NCBI GenBank assembly: GCA_023014335.1
Contig: JAECYW010000017.1
Coordinates: 558,001 to 622,000, forward strand
Origin: Galerina marginata
Lineage: Eukaryota > Basidiomycota > Agaricomycetes > Agaricales > Galerinaceae
Direction of reading: 5' to 3'
Length of the DNA: 64,000 nt
The notes beneath the pieces were generated by a model. It made no database searches and had not been told where the DNA came from. It was given only the letters and a program-made list of their open reading frames with translations. The position numbers and the translations under genes were made by a program. Positions 1 through 11,815 of this stretch are shown in pieces. Numbering within the stretch: position 1 is the first letter of the stretch; each line of letters opens with the position of its first letter.

Positions 1-148
1 AGCTGACATGAGCAACGTATCAAGGCCGATGCCCGAGGCGTTATATTATATAAGAGGAGTTGAATGTACGCTTTTACTGGAATAGTTCCTTGCTGTCGTA
101 CTCCTCTTGTCCTCAGAAAGCCAACACTATCTTCTTTAAAAGTCAGTC

Positions 149-1189
149 ATGGAGAGTATTTATTTTGCATTCAACCAGGACCAACTTATTGTAAGTTGAT
201 TTTGCTATTGTACTATTACTGTCTAGGAATCGACAATCTCATTTAACATTTTGGTTCTAAAGGACCATCGACACGACAAAGCAACTATTCCTGATTCTTT
301 GTCCTGCCAATATCCTTGGAATGTCTACAAACTTCCGCGCTCCTTTGAACAGGATGCATTTGCGTATCTCTGGGGGAGTCAACCTATTGCTGTCAATACT
401 AAAGATATCAAGAAGGTTATTCCCGAACCGGAATTTCATGGGGCCAGCTATAGGGTCTATTTGAAGAACCCATTCCTTGTGGTTTCTATTGGCGAGGGTA
501 CACCTCTTGTATTGGATGGGTGTTACAGCAATTATGCTCGCTATTTCGCAACCCGGTACCGCAAGTTTGACGATGGCGCTGCATATGTTGAGTTTGTTGC
601 ATATGCACCTACTCAATGGACCTTTGGACCAGGGCATTCTAAATGGCCTCCATTTATTCTTGTCATCTCAACCGGTTCTGTTCATATGGAGCTCGACCGA
701 ACAACTCAGCAGTGGTTGAGCCATCAGCAATGTATCCCTTTGACGGTCGATTCCCCACATTTAATTGCTTCATCTTCGACTTCAGTGCAAATGAATCAGT
801 CGTCTACTCTGCAGGCGTCACCTGCTTCATATACAGGTTGTTCTCCTTATACAACGCAGGTGACTAGATTATTCTTTCTCCCATTACCAATCGATTATCT
901 AACTTTTGTGACTGTTGTTTAGAATCATACAGCCATTGCGAAAACAACAGCGGAAGTCATATCTCCCGATATTTCTAGGTCTTCTCCAACCAACATGCAG
1001 ATTGCTGTTCCACCACTTGCCCGACTGCAGTATCCACCACCTTTAGTGCCATTCCAGGCTAGTTCGTTTTTGCACACTAGAGCTGATACACCGCTTATTC
1101 CAGCAGTTGAAGCTGAGGCATATGGGATTAGGAACAAATTGTCTTTGCTGTACAGGAAGTTCGTCTCGATTATGACTCTACAAGATTAA
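149..1189 (+). CDS. Hypothetical protein, 3 exons, 301 aa
   Basis: I do not recognise this protein. The model joins exons 149-190, 263-859 and 923-1189, all in phase 0, with introns starting GTAAGT and GTGACT and ending AAAG and TTAG. The start is the ATG at 149, and a TATA-like stretch lies near 44-54. The N-terminal 200 residues are rich in aromatic residues and look folded (for example FGPGHSKWPPFILVISTG). The C-terminal third is serine/threonine/proline-rich and probably disordered. No signal peptide or membrane segment is evident. The overlapping minus-strand frame at 257-637 is a shadow. The exon structure is solid, but the function is unknown. Confidence 0.6.
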
Positions 1190-1984
1190 TTTCAAATTCT
1201 CTACCATAACACTACCTTCGAGTCAGTTTTATAGCACTACTATAGTATTTCATTCAATTCGTACATTACGCATGCCACCCTTTTTTTCTGAACCCGAATT
1301 TAATTGATTCTCAAATTTTCCGATTTTATGAGATTTTTTGAAAGTCAAAAATTCAGACATTTTGTACAAATTGATCGAAAGGCTACAGTATGAGGAAGAT
1401 TACCGTGAATGTAACAGTTATGCAAATCTGTATGGGTAACGCACATGGGTATAAGGGAAATGCACGGGCTCATGAACCTCAGTAGGTCACGGGTAAAGGT
1501 ATCAGTGGGTAGGCGAAGTATTCTTGTTTTGCAATTGCATTAAATTTAATTCGTAGCACATTTCCTATTCCTTAGAGTCCAGGCATTGCCCGCAGGGCCA
1601 TATTCAGGAATTAAACTCCCACTTCCGTCGTTCCGGTCGTTCCGGTTCCGCCAAATGCTTTTGTCACTGTGCCTCATGTTTGCCATGCCTTGCAGTTGGG
1701 CGGTACGATTGGCCATGAGGCAAGTGGCCTACGAACGTCTTTTGTCCTTGTAACGCTATCTCTGGCCTAGCGGTCTCGCGTTCCTGCCGCATGTTTCGTA
1801 GTGTTCTGAAGACATAAGAAACAGCCCACTTCGCATCGTCTTCGGAATCTCGGATAGCCACTCGGAAAGTGAACGTTGAACGCTCAAGCGGACTTCTTTC
1901 GGTCAGACATTGAAGAGCAGGTATAATTTTGTTTTTTCTTTTTCTGGCCTAACATGATTGTCCTTTCTAGAGTTCCTTCAGAGC
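1190..1984. other. Intergenic stretch
   Basis: No gene is supported here. The first part is AT-rich. Around 1621-1660 there is a short CGTTCCGGT-type repeat. A weak minus-strand frame at 1664-1861 has no recognisable content. Confidence 0.4.
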
Positions 1985-3511
1985 ATGACCTTCCGTTGCG
2001 ATGCGTTTGACCAGCAAGTGGGGCTTACGAATGAGCCTCTTACCGCCCTTGAAACCAAGCAGATTCGGGAGAGACTGTATACAAGAAGAAACCAGATTTT
2101 AGGAACAGATAACAGCCTCAAACATGGACAAGGCGGGAATCATGCAGAACTGTCCGAAGATCGTGACCAAATCCTAGCTCTCATCAATCGCTATGAAATT
2201 GCGCTTGCCCCTCACAAGCAGCTTCCCACTGAACTACTCCAGCGAGTTTTCCATCACGTCTGTGAAGGGTACGATCAGGGCTCTCCTAGGATTCAAGACC
2301 CCCCTTTGCTTCTCTGTAGGATCAGTTCCTATTGGAGAACCACGGCCATCAATATGCCAGAGCTATGGAAATCCCTTCATTTGTCAACGGACATGTCTCA
2401 CACCCGAACTCAAAAGCTGAAATTAGCACGAATGTGGTTCTCTCGAGCCGGGTCTCTGCCTCTTTCGCTCACTCTAACCGACACTCAAAACGAATTTTCT
2501 GGTCCTGTAGATTTCGTCAGCCGACTTATAGCACCTTTTTCGCGTAACTTCAGGTATCTGTATCTTGTCCTACAGCATCCTCAGGTGGCAGCTTTATTTT
2601 CGTTGCCTACTGGCTCATTGGATGCTCTAGAAGAATTCCATGTGGTCTACTATCTCATAACAACAGCTTTCCCGCCGCCGCCCTGGCAAGCTCCCATCAC
2701 TCTATTTAGCCCTGCAGCGCGCCTCCGACGACTACGCATCCACCTTACTCCACTCGTCGTTCCACAGATATTTACTTTGCCTTGGCATCGACTGGAATCA
2801 TTTAGATGCGATTCCAGTATCCAGTCTGAAGACTGTCACGAACTTTTCCTTTCTTGTCAGACTCTCCAAAAGATCCATGTGCGTATTTTTGGTATCAAGT
2901 ATTCCAGCCCTTCGCAAGTGGAGATATCTCTACTAAACCTCATCAGCCTCTCCGTCCAACTTTGCGACCAGGAGAACTATGACCTTTTCTTCCTTCCGTT
3001 GGTTGTCCCCTCACTTCGATCTCTCTTAATTTTTAATTACCACGGATTGCCGTGGTCACCAGGAATGTACAGCGGCCTTTTGGAGCGATCCAGGTGCGAA
3101 CTAGTGGATATTTACCTTGGGACGATGGATATGGAGGCTGGCGATGTCTTGCGGTTCTTTGAAAGTACACCCGCCATAGAGTCTGTCACACTTTCTCACA
3201 ATACCTTCATATCTCTGGAGATTTATCAAAAAATTGGTCAAGGCGAAATTGGTAGATCCTTGGTTCAAATCTTTCTCAAAGGAACGCGTGAATTGGATCC
3301 TTTGCTCAGTATGCTCGAGATAAGGCTACAGAACTTTCCAATGATCACCGGCGCACATGGACAGCAAATCACTACCTCGCCACTGAAATTCATAGAGACC
3401 TACTCTGTTCCAGAAGAAGTTACCGCCCACGACGGTCGTATCCAACAACTACGAAACACCGGCGTTGGGATAAGCCTTTTGCAATCTGCGGAGGGATATT
3501 TTCACCTATAG
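1985..3511 (+). CDS. F-box protein with degenerate leucine-rich C-terminus, 508 aa
   Basis: Single-exon gene. The open frame extends upstream without an ATG, so the ATG at 1985 is the chosen start. A charged, helical N-terminus of about 70 residues precedes the F-box-like segment HKQLPTELLQRVFHHVCEG (about residues 80-100) and a second block ending in ITTAINMPELWKSL-like sequence, the usual agaric F-box layout. The remaining 370 residues show irregular leucine-rich repeats (LESFRCDSS, LISLSVQLC, LRSLLIF). Family knowledge: such proteins are adaptors of SCF ubiquitin ligases through Skp1, with the repeats selecting the substrate. The substrate cannot be told. It ends 289 bp from the convergent kinase gene. 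Confidence 0.8.
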   Translation: MTFRCDAFDQQVGLTNEPLTALETKQIRERLYTRRNQILGTDNSLKHGQGGNHAELSEDRDQILALINRYEIALAPHKQLPTELLQRVFHHVCEGYDQGSPRIQDPPLLLCRISSYWRTTAINMPELWKSLHLSTDMSHTRTQKLKLARMWFSRAGSLPLSLTLTDTQNEFSGPVDFVSRLIAPFSRNFRYLYLVLQHPQVAALFSLPTGSLDALEEFHVVYYLITTAFPPPPWQAPITLFSPAARLRRLRIHLTPLVVPQIFTLPWHRLESFRCDSSIQSEDCHELFLSCQTLQKIHVRIFGIKYSSPSQVEISLLNLISLSVQLCDQENYDLFFLPLVVPSLRSLLIFNYHGLPWSPGMYSGLLERSRCELVDIYLGTMDMEAGDVLRFFESTPAIESVTLSHNTFISLEIYQKIGQGEIGRSLVQIFLKGTRELDPLLSMLEIRLQNFPMITGAHGQQITTSPLKFIETYSVPEEVTAHDGRIQQLRNTGVGISLLQSAEGYFHL

Positions 3512-3799
3512 ACTACTGGTTGATATATATCGATCTGGATAGTATACTCTATCACATAAATTTCTCAGGTGAATACGACCTAGGGTGGGACCGAAAAGTT
3601 GTATTTACGATACAGGCTCATTTGATCCAGAATTAAATAACCCTCCAATAAATATTGTTAGTGTTTGTGCAGTCCGAAATTATTCGACGATGCCTCCAAT
3701 TGTTTCTAGATCCAAATTTTAGAGGAATACGAAGTGGCAGCAGCATAACTGCCGGAGCGTTACAAATGTGTCAGGTTGATTGAATTTCAAAATAAGGCG

Positions 3800-5195
3800 T
3801 CATGGGCTCTGAGGGCTCCTGACCTCCCTCTGGGCAGCGGTATCACGGAAATATTGATGGTCCAGGACGCCTCGACTTGTTAAGCGCCGTTGAGGGTCAT
3901 AAACCAAAAGCTCCTTCAGGCAGCCTAGAAGGGAATGAGGGATAGTTGGCTGGAAGAACGAAGACAAAGGTCTCGGAATGATCTATCCAAGAAATTATTC
4001 AGCCAAGCGGTAAAAATAAACGAAAAGAAGGGTGGAGATTTACAGTGGGGAACTGAAAACCAAGTGCGCTGGCCAAGGCCAGTCCTTCAGGCCATGAACC
4101 TCCATCAAGGTGATGTCCGGTTTGGTCAACTTGTGTCGCATCTGAGGGGTGCCCAAGAACCTCACAAAACCGGGTTAATTGGTTGATTTCACTCTGTCCG
4201 GGGAACAACGGGACGAGGTTCAAGACTTCGGCCGTGATGACACCCAAAGACCACATGTCGACCGCGCTCGTATAACGAGGAGCACGAAGGATGACTTCTG
4301 GAGCTCGGTACCATCGGACGGTGACGTATTCAGTATACGGGCCATCACTACTTGTTTCTCGAGCAAGACTGAAGTCACTCAGTTTTATGATGACTATTAC
4401 GTCCTTTTCCAGAGGGGTATCGATGGAGGCAGTCGTGTTCGGGGCAATGGGTACAGGGATATAGTTGAATAATCCTGTAGTGGTGACGAGGATGTTTTCG
4501 GGAATTAAATCGCGATGGATATAATTATTTGAGTGCACAAAGTCCAAGCCAACAATGATTTGGTGCAGAAGTGAAGAAACGAGGCCTCCAGCGAGCATTC
4601 TACCCTTACGGGCTTTAATGAGTTGATAAAGGTTGCCTTCCATTGCGCCAATAGCAAGATATAGTTTTCGGTCTTCTGGGGTGAAGAAATAGTCGTAAAG
4701 CGTTATTAAGTTGGGGTGAGGCGGAAGTGTGCGGAGCACCTATGAATCAGAAAATGTCATAAGCGTGATAAGCTAGGTGCCTGAAAGAAATTGTGAAACC
4801 TCTAGTTCTTTCACGCTCGACAGTTCATGCTGAGGAATGACATAACTCTTGAGGGCTATAAGGCGGGTACCTTCCCCGAATCGCGTGTTTTCGATTAACG
4901 GTGGAGAATTGGGTTGTGGCCGCAAAACACTGTGCCAATTGCACGCCCAGACAGTACTGAATGAACCTTGACCAAGTACCTTTAGAGGCGTCCAACTACG
5001 TACAGATCCTGGGCATCGCTTTAGCTTGTCTGGAGAACCAAGGCACAGGTCAGTAGTGAGTGGCTTACCCTCGCTGCTTTCCGTGTTTGTGGGCACATAT
5101 TGGATGGGATGAGAAATGCTAGGAACACCTAGAATTTCAGTCCGAGCTCCAGGTTGGAGACCGCTAGTTAGGCCAGGTGGTGGATGTAGTGCCAT
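3800..5195 (-). CDS. Ime2/Crk1-like (CMGC) protein kinase with degenerate catalytic motifs, 424 aa
   Basis: Exons 5195-4800, 4739-4044 and 3982-3800 are joined in phase 0 by 60- and 61-nt introns. The glycine loop (LGQGSFSTVW, about 74-83), the ATP lysine in IALK (116) and the C-helix glutamate are present. The P+1 region TEYVTVRWYRAPEV and PVDMW-like block identify the Ime2/MAK/Crk1 branch, which acts in meiosis and morphogenesis. Two core motifs are altered: HRDLKPEN reads HRDLIPEN (Lys to Ile at 211) and DFG reads DFS (254-256). The protein stops just after the kinase fold (YDPQRRLTSRGVLDHQYF), without the long tail usual for the family. It is probably a divergent paralog with weak or no catalysis. 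An alternative is a second, functional copy elsewhere plus a scaffold role here. Confidence 0.85.
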
Positions 5196-7729
5196 TTTGG
5201 TAACGAATTTGAAATGAGGAGGGTGAAGGCGACAGGAGATGACTTTCCTGCATTGAACAAAATAAGGATTTATATAACGGTCCCGGGTTTAAAACTACAG
5301 GCTCGATCATGATATCTTGATCCTTGTAGCAGGGCTATTACATGGAGGCGATGGCAGATGCAAACAAATTCGAATTCGAAGCAGCCCGGACTCGGCAGCC
5401 GAACAGCGGGCGTCCCAGACACAGCAAAGTGGCTCCAATCAAAGCTTAACTGAACATGTATGCGCTTCCTACAAACACCGACGCCGAATGCGACTTCTTT
5501 TGGCCGATTGGAATAGGGCTTGAGAGCCTTATGAAAGAAGGATGCCCAATAAACTTGATGATTGTTTCGTGTTTCAAAACAAATACCAGATCCTCGAGCC
5601 GCTCATGTCAGTCATTGAGATCCACTTCTGGATTGTTTGACATTCTGAGAAGAAATAAAGAGAATTTAAGTATAAGTATCCTCAACAAGATGATCACTTC
5701 ACCTACAAAGCTAAGACCGATCAGGTCGATATTCGACGACAGCGCTGACGTATCCTTGACCTGCAGATTGCCCTGTCCGATTTATATCGACTCATGTATC
5801 CAGATTTGACCGACTGATTGCCAGCCAGCCGTACTAAGCGTAAACGTGGAGAAGCAGGGTAGAGTTAATCGTCCATATCATTCCAAGGCAACGGAACATG
5901 AGCAGAGCGGTCCTGAAGCTGCAGAGGAAACCTGAGTCAACTGAGAGGTAAATTCATGTTGTCATTGAACGTGTGCGAAAGCATCTGGGAAGACAGCCAG
6001 GAATGGAAAGACGAGTCAAGGATACTTGCTAAAAAAAAATCGGCTGAACGCTTTTCAATGTTGTGGCATGGAATATCTAAGGATATGTCAGATTCTTCTT
6101 CAGGAGACTGGAGTAAGCTGTGAAATCACCTTCGCTAATAATGACCGATTTCCGTCGAACCCGAGCGAGTTTTACATCCTTCCGAAGAATAGGCGAAGGC
6201 TACTTCGTTTGGACCTGCGAATACTGTATTTACATGTTTGAGTACATATTCTGGCCTAGCCGCTAGACGACTTACCTTTGTCATAGTATCCAGAAAGGTG
6301 GCAGGTGGTTTCCCAAATAGAACCCTAAGGATAAAGGACTAAAGCATAAAAATAGAGGCAAAATGGCTCGACCATATAGCGTTGGGATTAACTCAACTGT
6401 GCGTGAAATATGGCCCTCATCCGACGTGTCACATTGATATCCTGAACAAAGCCTGGAGGCCTGGAGGGCGATCACGTTCTCGAAACAAAACTTCCTGTCA
6501 TAAAGGGTAAGACTCGATATTTATACTATGGTATAGTGGTTACCGTATATTGGGTTGGCACATCTGCACATTCAATTCGATTGCATCAAAGTTAAGGATT
6601 CTTTCGAAAGACTTGGAAAATGTACTGGTCTAAGTACATCGTCGGTTTGGCAAGTGCCAATCGGTCAACCGCATCGGCGAGTGTATATTTGGGGCCATCG
6701 TTGTCGTCTGATCCCTTGCTAAATCTGCGTCGATCTGAGGGTTTCAGTACACCTCTGACGGACACTCTTTAGTCGAGTGTTTCATCGATTGGATAGATCC
6801 CTTGACTATGCGTCGATTTGTACACCTCAAGATCTGAAGGCTTATGAACGTGACTTCCGGTCGGCCATCGATGCAATCATCTAGACTGAGATAAGTCTGC
6901 AATTCAATCAACGATGCGCCAAGGCTCGACATGACCGCAGTCTCACCAAAATATGCCTGACTGGTAGAGAGAATGACGTCGACCTTCTTTGATAGCCGGT
7001 GAACCCTGAGATTAGTCGGCGGTTCTGTGTGTTCCAGAACTGAGAGGTTCGTGATGCCGAAGCAGCTCCGCACAGGTTCTGTGAAATCTCATTTGATAGG
7101 GAAGAACGGACCGGCGAAAGTGATTTAGAGCTGGAAATATTGGATAATAACAGGGCTTTCCTTGAGTTCCTTGGTGCTCTTTGGATGTGCCTCCCTTCTC
7201 GGTACAACAAGCAGAAGAACCGTTCAGGAGTTTTTGGGACGCTGCGGATTTCGGTTGCTTGTGTGTGAGGGGTTCCTGTAGATCGGTAGTATCAGGGATT
7301 AAGTCGGGTTGATGCTTGCGGCAAGCCAGAAGACTGGCAGGAGACGCCCTGATAAGAAAGGCTTTGAAAGCACAAACGATCCAAGTTGCCTCCGTCGGGC
7401 AAAATTTGGGTCCCAGGAGCGATCTGGCGTCGTGCGTCGTACGGCTACCCAGGGAAACCATGTTTGAATCGGTTGATTCCAAATTGTTCGCCCACAAGTA
7501 CAGATCGGATTTCTACGTCGACTTCTCTAGATCTTCAATATTTCTCCAATGTTTTCACCACGAGTTGTGTGATGTTGTTAGGGCCAACATGATAGGTGAA
7601 AAGTTGTTGAGAGATGAGATGGCGAATCGTTCAAGAGCTTCGAAGGCTCCTTGGGAGTGTCCAATGTTGTGGATCGTTTGAAATCTGCTATGATGTTGAT
7701 AATGAAGAGCGAGGCTGCTAGGAAATTAT
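5196..7729. other. Gene-poor stretch of 2.5 kb
   Basis: No supported gene. Several frames of 60-160 codons exist (longest on the minus strand at 7012-7497), but none has a domain, a plausible splice pattern or a similar partner elsewhere in the window. The base composition resembles decayed coding DNA. Confidence 0.35.
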
Positions 7730-8740
7730 TGGATGAGTTTGGTTGGTGCCGGTGAAGTTGACTCGGTGGCTCAAGTTGAATTTGATTCCGCTCTCATGTT
7801 TGGCAGTTTTGAAACACCGCGCATCGATCCTCTATCCTTCCTCATCAGTCCCAAAGACCAAGCAAGCGCTCAAATTTTCGTACCTCTTCATTGTTCTCTT
7901 ATTTACGCATGCGTTATGCATCTGGACGATTGACGGATGTTCTGGCGTCTATGTCTTGGATGCCACCAGCAAGAATCCAGTGATAGGAGTTCAAGGCAAG
8001 ACGAGACGAGCGTGGACAGCTGGAAAGAACGATTTATACCGTCATCAAGACCTCAGCACCAGCACCAGTATGGACAGAGAGACGAAAAAAGGTGGCAAGC
8101 CGACCATGCCCTTGACGGTGAATTCAGGTGAGGCCTGGGGTTTCAATCTTGCGAACCAGAGTCATTGATATCCTCTAGCGGTTGAACGCAATAGGAGGAA
8201 TTCCCAGACTCCTCTACCATTCAGAGAAGCTGTTCGCTAAGGGTTACATTGACAGCAGTCAACCGACACCCTCAACTCAGATATTGCGCGTGCTGGAGCC
8301 GTTTGACCTGGGCACTGTTCAAACACCTCTTCAACTGGTTCTCAGCTGCTTGCGTATTTTTTTTGGTGAATACGGAATTAAGTCTGCTTGGTCAAAGGAG
8401 GGAGGTCAGACTCAAAAACATGATTCAAATGTGAAGGGGCCGGGTTTCGTTGATGCTAGTGAGTTCATCGGTCGTCTTCATTGATACCCTCTTCGCCAAA
8501 TTTAAATGATTTGGGATTTTTCTTGATGCCAACCTATTCATTATCCTCATGGGTGAATCTTGCACTGTTGACATGTTCTTCAACTTCTTGGGCTTGCGTT
8601 TTCAAGAATTTCCCTCTATTGCGGTTCTTGAAAGTTGTTGTCGGTCAAGCCTCATAGATTGCTGGACTGGGGCTATACATGTTCACCTATGAACATCGCC
8701 CGTATGGATTGGTGGAAACAAAACGAAAGGCTCGTCAAAT

Positions 8741-8790
8741 TGACTCACTTCGCGTTCTTGTGTGACGTGACGTGGTGTATTCGTCACGCC
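8741..8790 (+). promoter_or_regulatory. AP-1/CRE-like block upstream of family gene copy 1
   Basis: TGACTCACT at 8741 is followed by GTGACGTGACGTGG and a GTATTCGTCAC half-site by 8788. The same arrangement occurs at 13,740-13,798 and, inverted, at 34,571-34,634, each about 0.95-1.05 kb before a family gene start. Established knowledge: TGACTCA and TGACGT are core sites of fungal bZIP factors. Regulation of the gene is inference. Confidence 0.45.
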
Positions 8791-9361
8791 TGGCTTGAGA
8801 TGCTCAATGCCCAATGCTGAGAGGCTAGTTGGTTAGGGAATCTTAGATTTCGACGAAGTCACCTACCTTCAGTCAGGGATTGCCATGTTAGGCCGTTGGT
8901 TCTGGGCAGGAGCGCACGGAATGGCTGAGCACCGCAGTGTCTGTCGACAGAACTAAATTGGCCAGATGTGAGTTTGCTATGCAAACTCTGCCAGGCGCGA
9001 ACAAGTTCTGTTTAGCATTTCTAGGATGTTGATGGTTATCCAGTCGATGCTGAATGAATTAAATTTGTCCAGATTCTCATCCAAATTTTGTTCAGGTGAC
9101 AATACATCGTTGCAAAGCACCGGTTGACTACGGTGCCTTTGAAGGACGTCTGCAGCACGAGAAATCGGGAGAGTCGCAACAGAGCGAGGTGGCAATGGAC
9201 GGTCCCAAGGCAGTTCGAGGCTCTGCAAAAATTTGCATCAGTTTCCCCCCGGCTTGTGGAATCGAGAGTGCTTGAAGCTACATACGAGGCACGAGAACAA
9301 GAGACGCTGGCGGCTGTCCTCTTCATCTTGGAAGGATGTACGTACCATCACTATCCTATCT

Positions 9362-9490
9362 CGGACCGTGGAAGTGTTGGACGTTTTTAGCATTTTCGGT
9401 GTTCGACTCATGTTCCAAATTACGCATGCCGGCAGGGGCAAGTTTCCATTGAAACTCGAGCCTGCACGCCAGTATACAAGAAGGGTGGCG
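9362..9490 (+). promoter_or_regulatory. Conserved core promoter of family gene copy 1
   Basis: The block CGGACCGTGGAAGTGTTGG, followed by GTTTTTAGC and TTTCGGTGTTCG, is shared almost base for base with 14,408-14,452 and, inverted, 33,975-33,915. A TATA-like GTATACAAGAAGG at about 9473 matches CATATAAGAAGG at 14,531 and GTATAAGAAGCG at 33,845. The leader to the ATG is about 240 nt. Confidence 0.5.
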
Positions 9491-9716
9491 TGGATGTCCC
9501 TTTTTCTATCAGGGCTGTCTTGCACCACTACCACCACCGTTGGTGCCCACCAGATTTTTGTCTTCTCCCACCTTCCACTTTCATCTTTGAAAGCATTAAC
9601 ATTCTTTGGCACTTTCAGCGCAACTCCTTTCTCTATCTACTGAATCAACCCTCACATTCTTTCACCGTTTTACGTCCCTATTGTTTCTTCAATCAAAAGT
9701 CGACTGACGAGAGAAA

Positions 9717-10400
9717 ATGTCTCTCTCCCGTTTTACACTGCCCTCTATACATCATGTCCTCGAAGGAGAGCTCCACGAAACTATCCCTAAGCGTCCGTCC
9801 GTCATCACTATCCTCGACTACGATCAAACGGACTGGTCGCTCTCCATGCCCTTGACGCCTCCCCATGCAAACGTCGGGTATATCCCATCCACAAGTCATT
9901 TGATGGTATTTTGGTTCGTCTTTCTTTTTGGTTCATTATTATTCACATAGAATTCCAGAAAACCATTGATTTACGCGATGCCGAACCCATTGCGAAGGAC
10001 GACGAGGAACAGTTCTCGTTCATTGTGCATTTTCCGGATGTGGATGAGCTGGTGAGCTTACCTTTCCTCTCCCACATGTTCCAAGTCAATTCCCAATTCG
10101 TCTAATCTGTTGTGAAAATACAGGAAAATGAAGTTAATACCGACGTTGACGCACGAATGATGTTTAAAGAGAAGCGACCGACGACTTCTCGTGGGTTTCT
10201 TCACGGCTCTGGACACCCCCTGGGGTCTTCCTGCACCAATGGCTCTGATAAAGTTCGTTTCACATCTCCTTTCGCAGCATGTCCCATTGATGTCTTTGTT
10301 ATTACAGCACGATCTTTCGCCGTTAATAATGAATGCAGTGCGGAAAGTGCTGCCCGTCAAGTTGGTTGAAGCGCTCTTCCGCAGGGCAAGCAAGCATTAA
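9717..10400 (+). CDS. Unrecognised 4-exon family protein, copy 1, 167 aa
   Basis: Exons 9717-9905, 9959-10051, 10124-10252 and 10308-10400, all joined in phase 0. The N-terminus MSLSRFTLPSIHHVLEGE, the exon-1 core RPSVITILD and GYIPSTSHLM, the exon-2 block KTIDLRDAEPIA with SFIVHF, the exon-3 block DVDAR with FKEKRP, and the basic helix of exon 4 (SPLIMNAVRKVLPVKLVEAL) all recur in copies 2 and 3. Exon 3 is ten codons longer here than in the other copies. There is no signal peptide or membrane segment. The protein is probably partly disordered with a conserved central strand and a C-terminal amphipathic helix. I know no family with this pattern, so the function is unknown. Conservation of frame, splice sites and motifs across three copies shows a real gene. 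Confidence 0.8.
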
Positions 10401-11039
10401 AGGCCAAAGACGGCTTCAACACCCGGCCCTCCTTCGGCTTCCGGCTCCTCCATTTTATCATTTGGTCTATACAGGCTCCCTCGTGGTGTTGTCGCATCTG
10501 CGTCATGCCTCTTATTGCCAACCTAACGCAAAAGAAGGCATGCGAAAACATTTTCATCATCTCCAATTCCGACATCGGATTCGATATTTCGCCACTATAT
10601 TTATGGCCGACCTCTCACAGATGTTGCCAGCTTACTGGAGTTTACACATGGCATAGCGCCCGTATTGAGGATCGTTGATGGCAGGCGACCTTATGTCTCG
10701 GTCTTGACCATTGTGCTCCATTCACTCTCTTGCTTTTTGCTGCTCACGATCTCACCGTCGTCTTTTGCATTATCGCCGTCTTAAGTTTGATTTCGTACTA
10801 CTGTCTCTTTACCTACCATCCTACTCTACCTTACTCCTTCCCTCTACCTGATGTACCATACCATTACCTAACACTTCCTTCTCACTCGGGGAGTACAGAC
10901 GTAGCCTGTTTCTTACATATATAAATAAACCTACTACCTACAAGTCGGACATTTACCAACCGAAATATATTCACTTTAAGTATATCTGATACAAAATACC
11001 TAGCGGTAGTTATTAGTAAAACTTCTCGAGACGGAAAAA
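10401..11039. other. Intergenic stretch
   Basis: This is the 3' flank of family gene copy 1. It is pyrimidine-rich around 10,780-10,880 (runs of CTACC/CTTCC). No gene was found. Confidence 0.4.
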
Positions 11040-11815
11040 AATGAAGGTGGTAACGACTGCATGAAGGAAGGACCACATCTCGCAAGCGACAACGGTGTCT
11101 GTGCACCGAAAACGTTGAAGTCGATGGGCAACGATAGTTTGTCCGTTGTCGTCGTCGGTTGGCTTCTGGAAAACTTCCCCGCACAGGGAGAGATTTGTCA
11201 AGAGTGGGCATGTAAGAATGTCGAGAAACATTGACCATGTCATTTGAAGATGAGAATTTTCTTCTACGTTTTTATTTGGAGAGTAGAAATTTGAGATGGA
11301 AGGTTGATCGAGGCGAACGACAGGGAAGCCATTCGGATAGAATCCAGCTTCGAAGTTCCACCTTCAAGGAATACCAGTGGGAAACAAGATCGTTGATATG
11401 GCCTATGTTCCTCGAAGGATCGCAGGTCTGGAGCATGCAATGGTTCCATCGGGAGTAAATTTGACGTCGGCCATCTCATTCTCTCCTGGTTGAGGGACAG
11501 GGAGATGCGACGCCAACGTGTCGTATGCCCCATCAAAATTTTTAGCAATAGTGTGAAGGCTGAGGGTTCCAGGTCGCCCTTTGACGGTACAAGCGAAAGG
11601 TCCAGTAGTCGATTCCCGACCGTTTCAGATATACCGACAAGCGATCCATGCATATTTTGTCTGAGTAATTGTCATGTGCGAACGTCGACCATAGTTCAGG
11701 GCATGCGAGAGATTGGCATCGCCACTGGTGGGAGACATGGGTTCACTTGCGAGATCGACCCCACCTTTCTGAATGATGAGTCCGAGCATGCGATTTTAAA
11801 GGTGGGATGCTTGAT
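11040..11815 (-). pseudogene. Decayed F-box/LRR gene related to the gene at 36,889
   Basis: Reading the minus strand from 11,815, the frames match the intact F-box gene at 36,889-38,319 in order. First comes a shifted frame corresponding to its segment before codon 100. Then an unshifted stretch resembles its ITLLLKALTEHVMRWRR and FLQGGTPKLDSVRM region (here LKILMGHTTRWRR, FLEGGTSKLDSIRM). A third frame resembles its WSTFLDILKCPNLKNLSL region. Frameshifts and the missing N- and C-terminal parts make it a pseudogene fragment. Confidence 0.75.

Larger units (their letters stand above)
7730..10400 (+). repeat. Duplicated segment, unit 1 (direct)
   Basis: First of three diverged copies of a segment of about 2.6 kb; the others are at 12,740-15,395 (direct) and 35,680-32,927 (inverted). 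Shared landmarks in the same order are a TTTTGAAACACCGC motif (near 7808), a TGACTCACT plus TGACGT block (8741-8790), a promoter block (9362-9490) and an intact 4-exon gene (9717-10400). The part before the gene looks like a decayed second gene. Confidence 0.7.

Noticed and set aside
1664..1861. 65-codon minus-strand frame before the F-box gene
   Set aside because: Short, without domain or partner; likely chance.
7012..7497. 161-codon minus-strand frame
   Set aside because: No domain, no homolog in the other units, overlaps another frame, and composition looks random.
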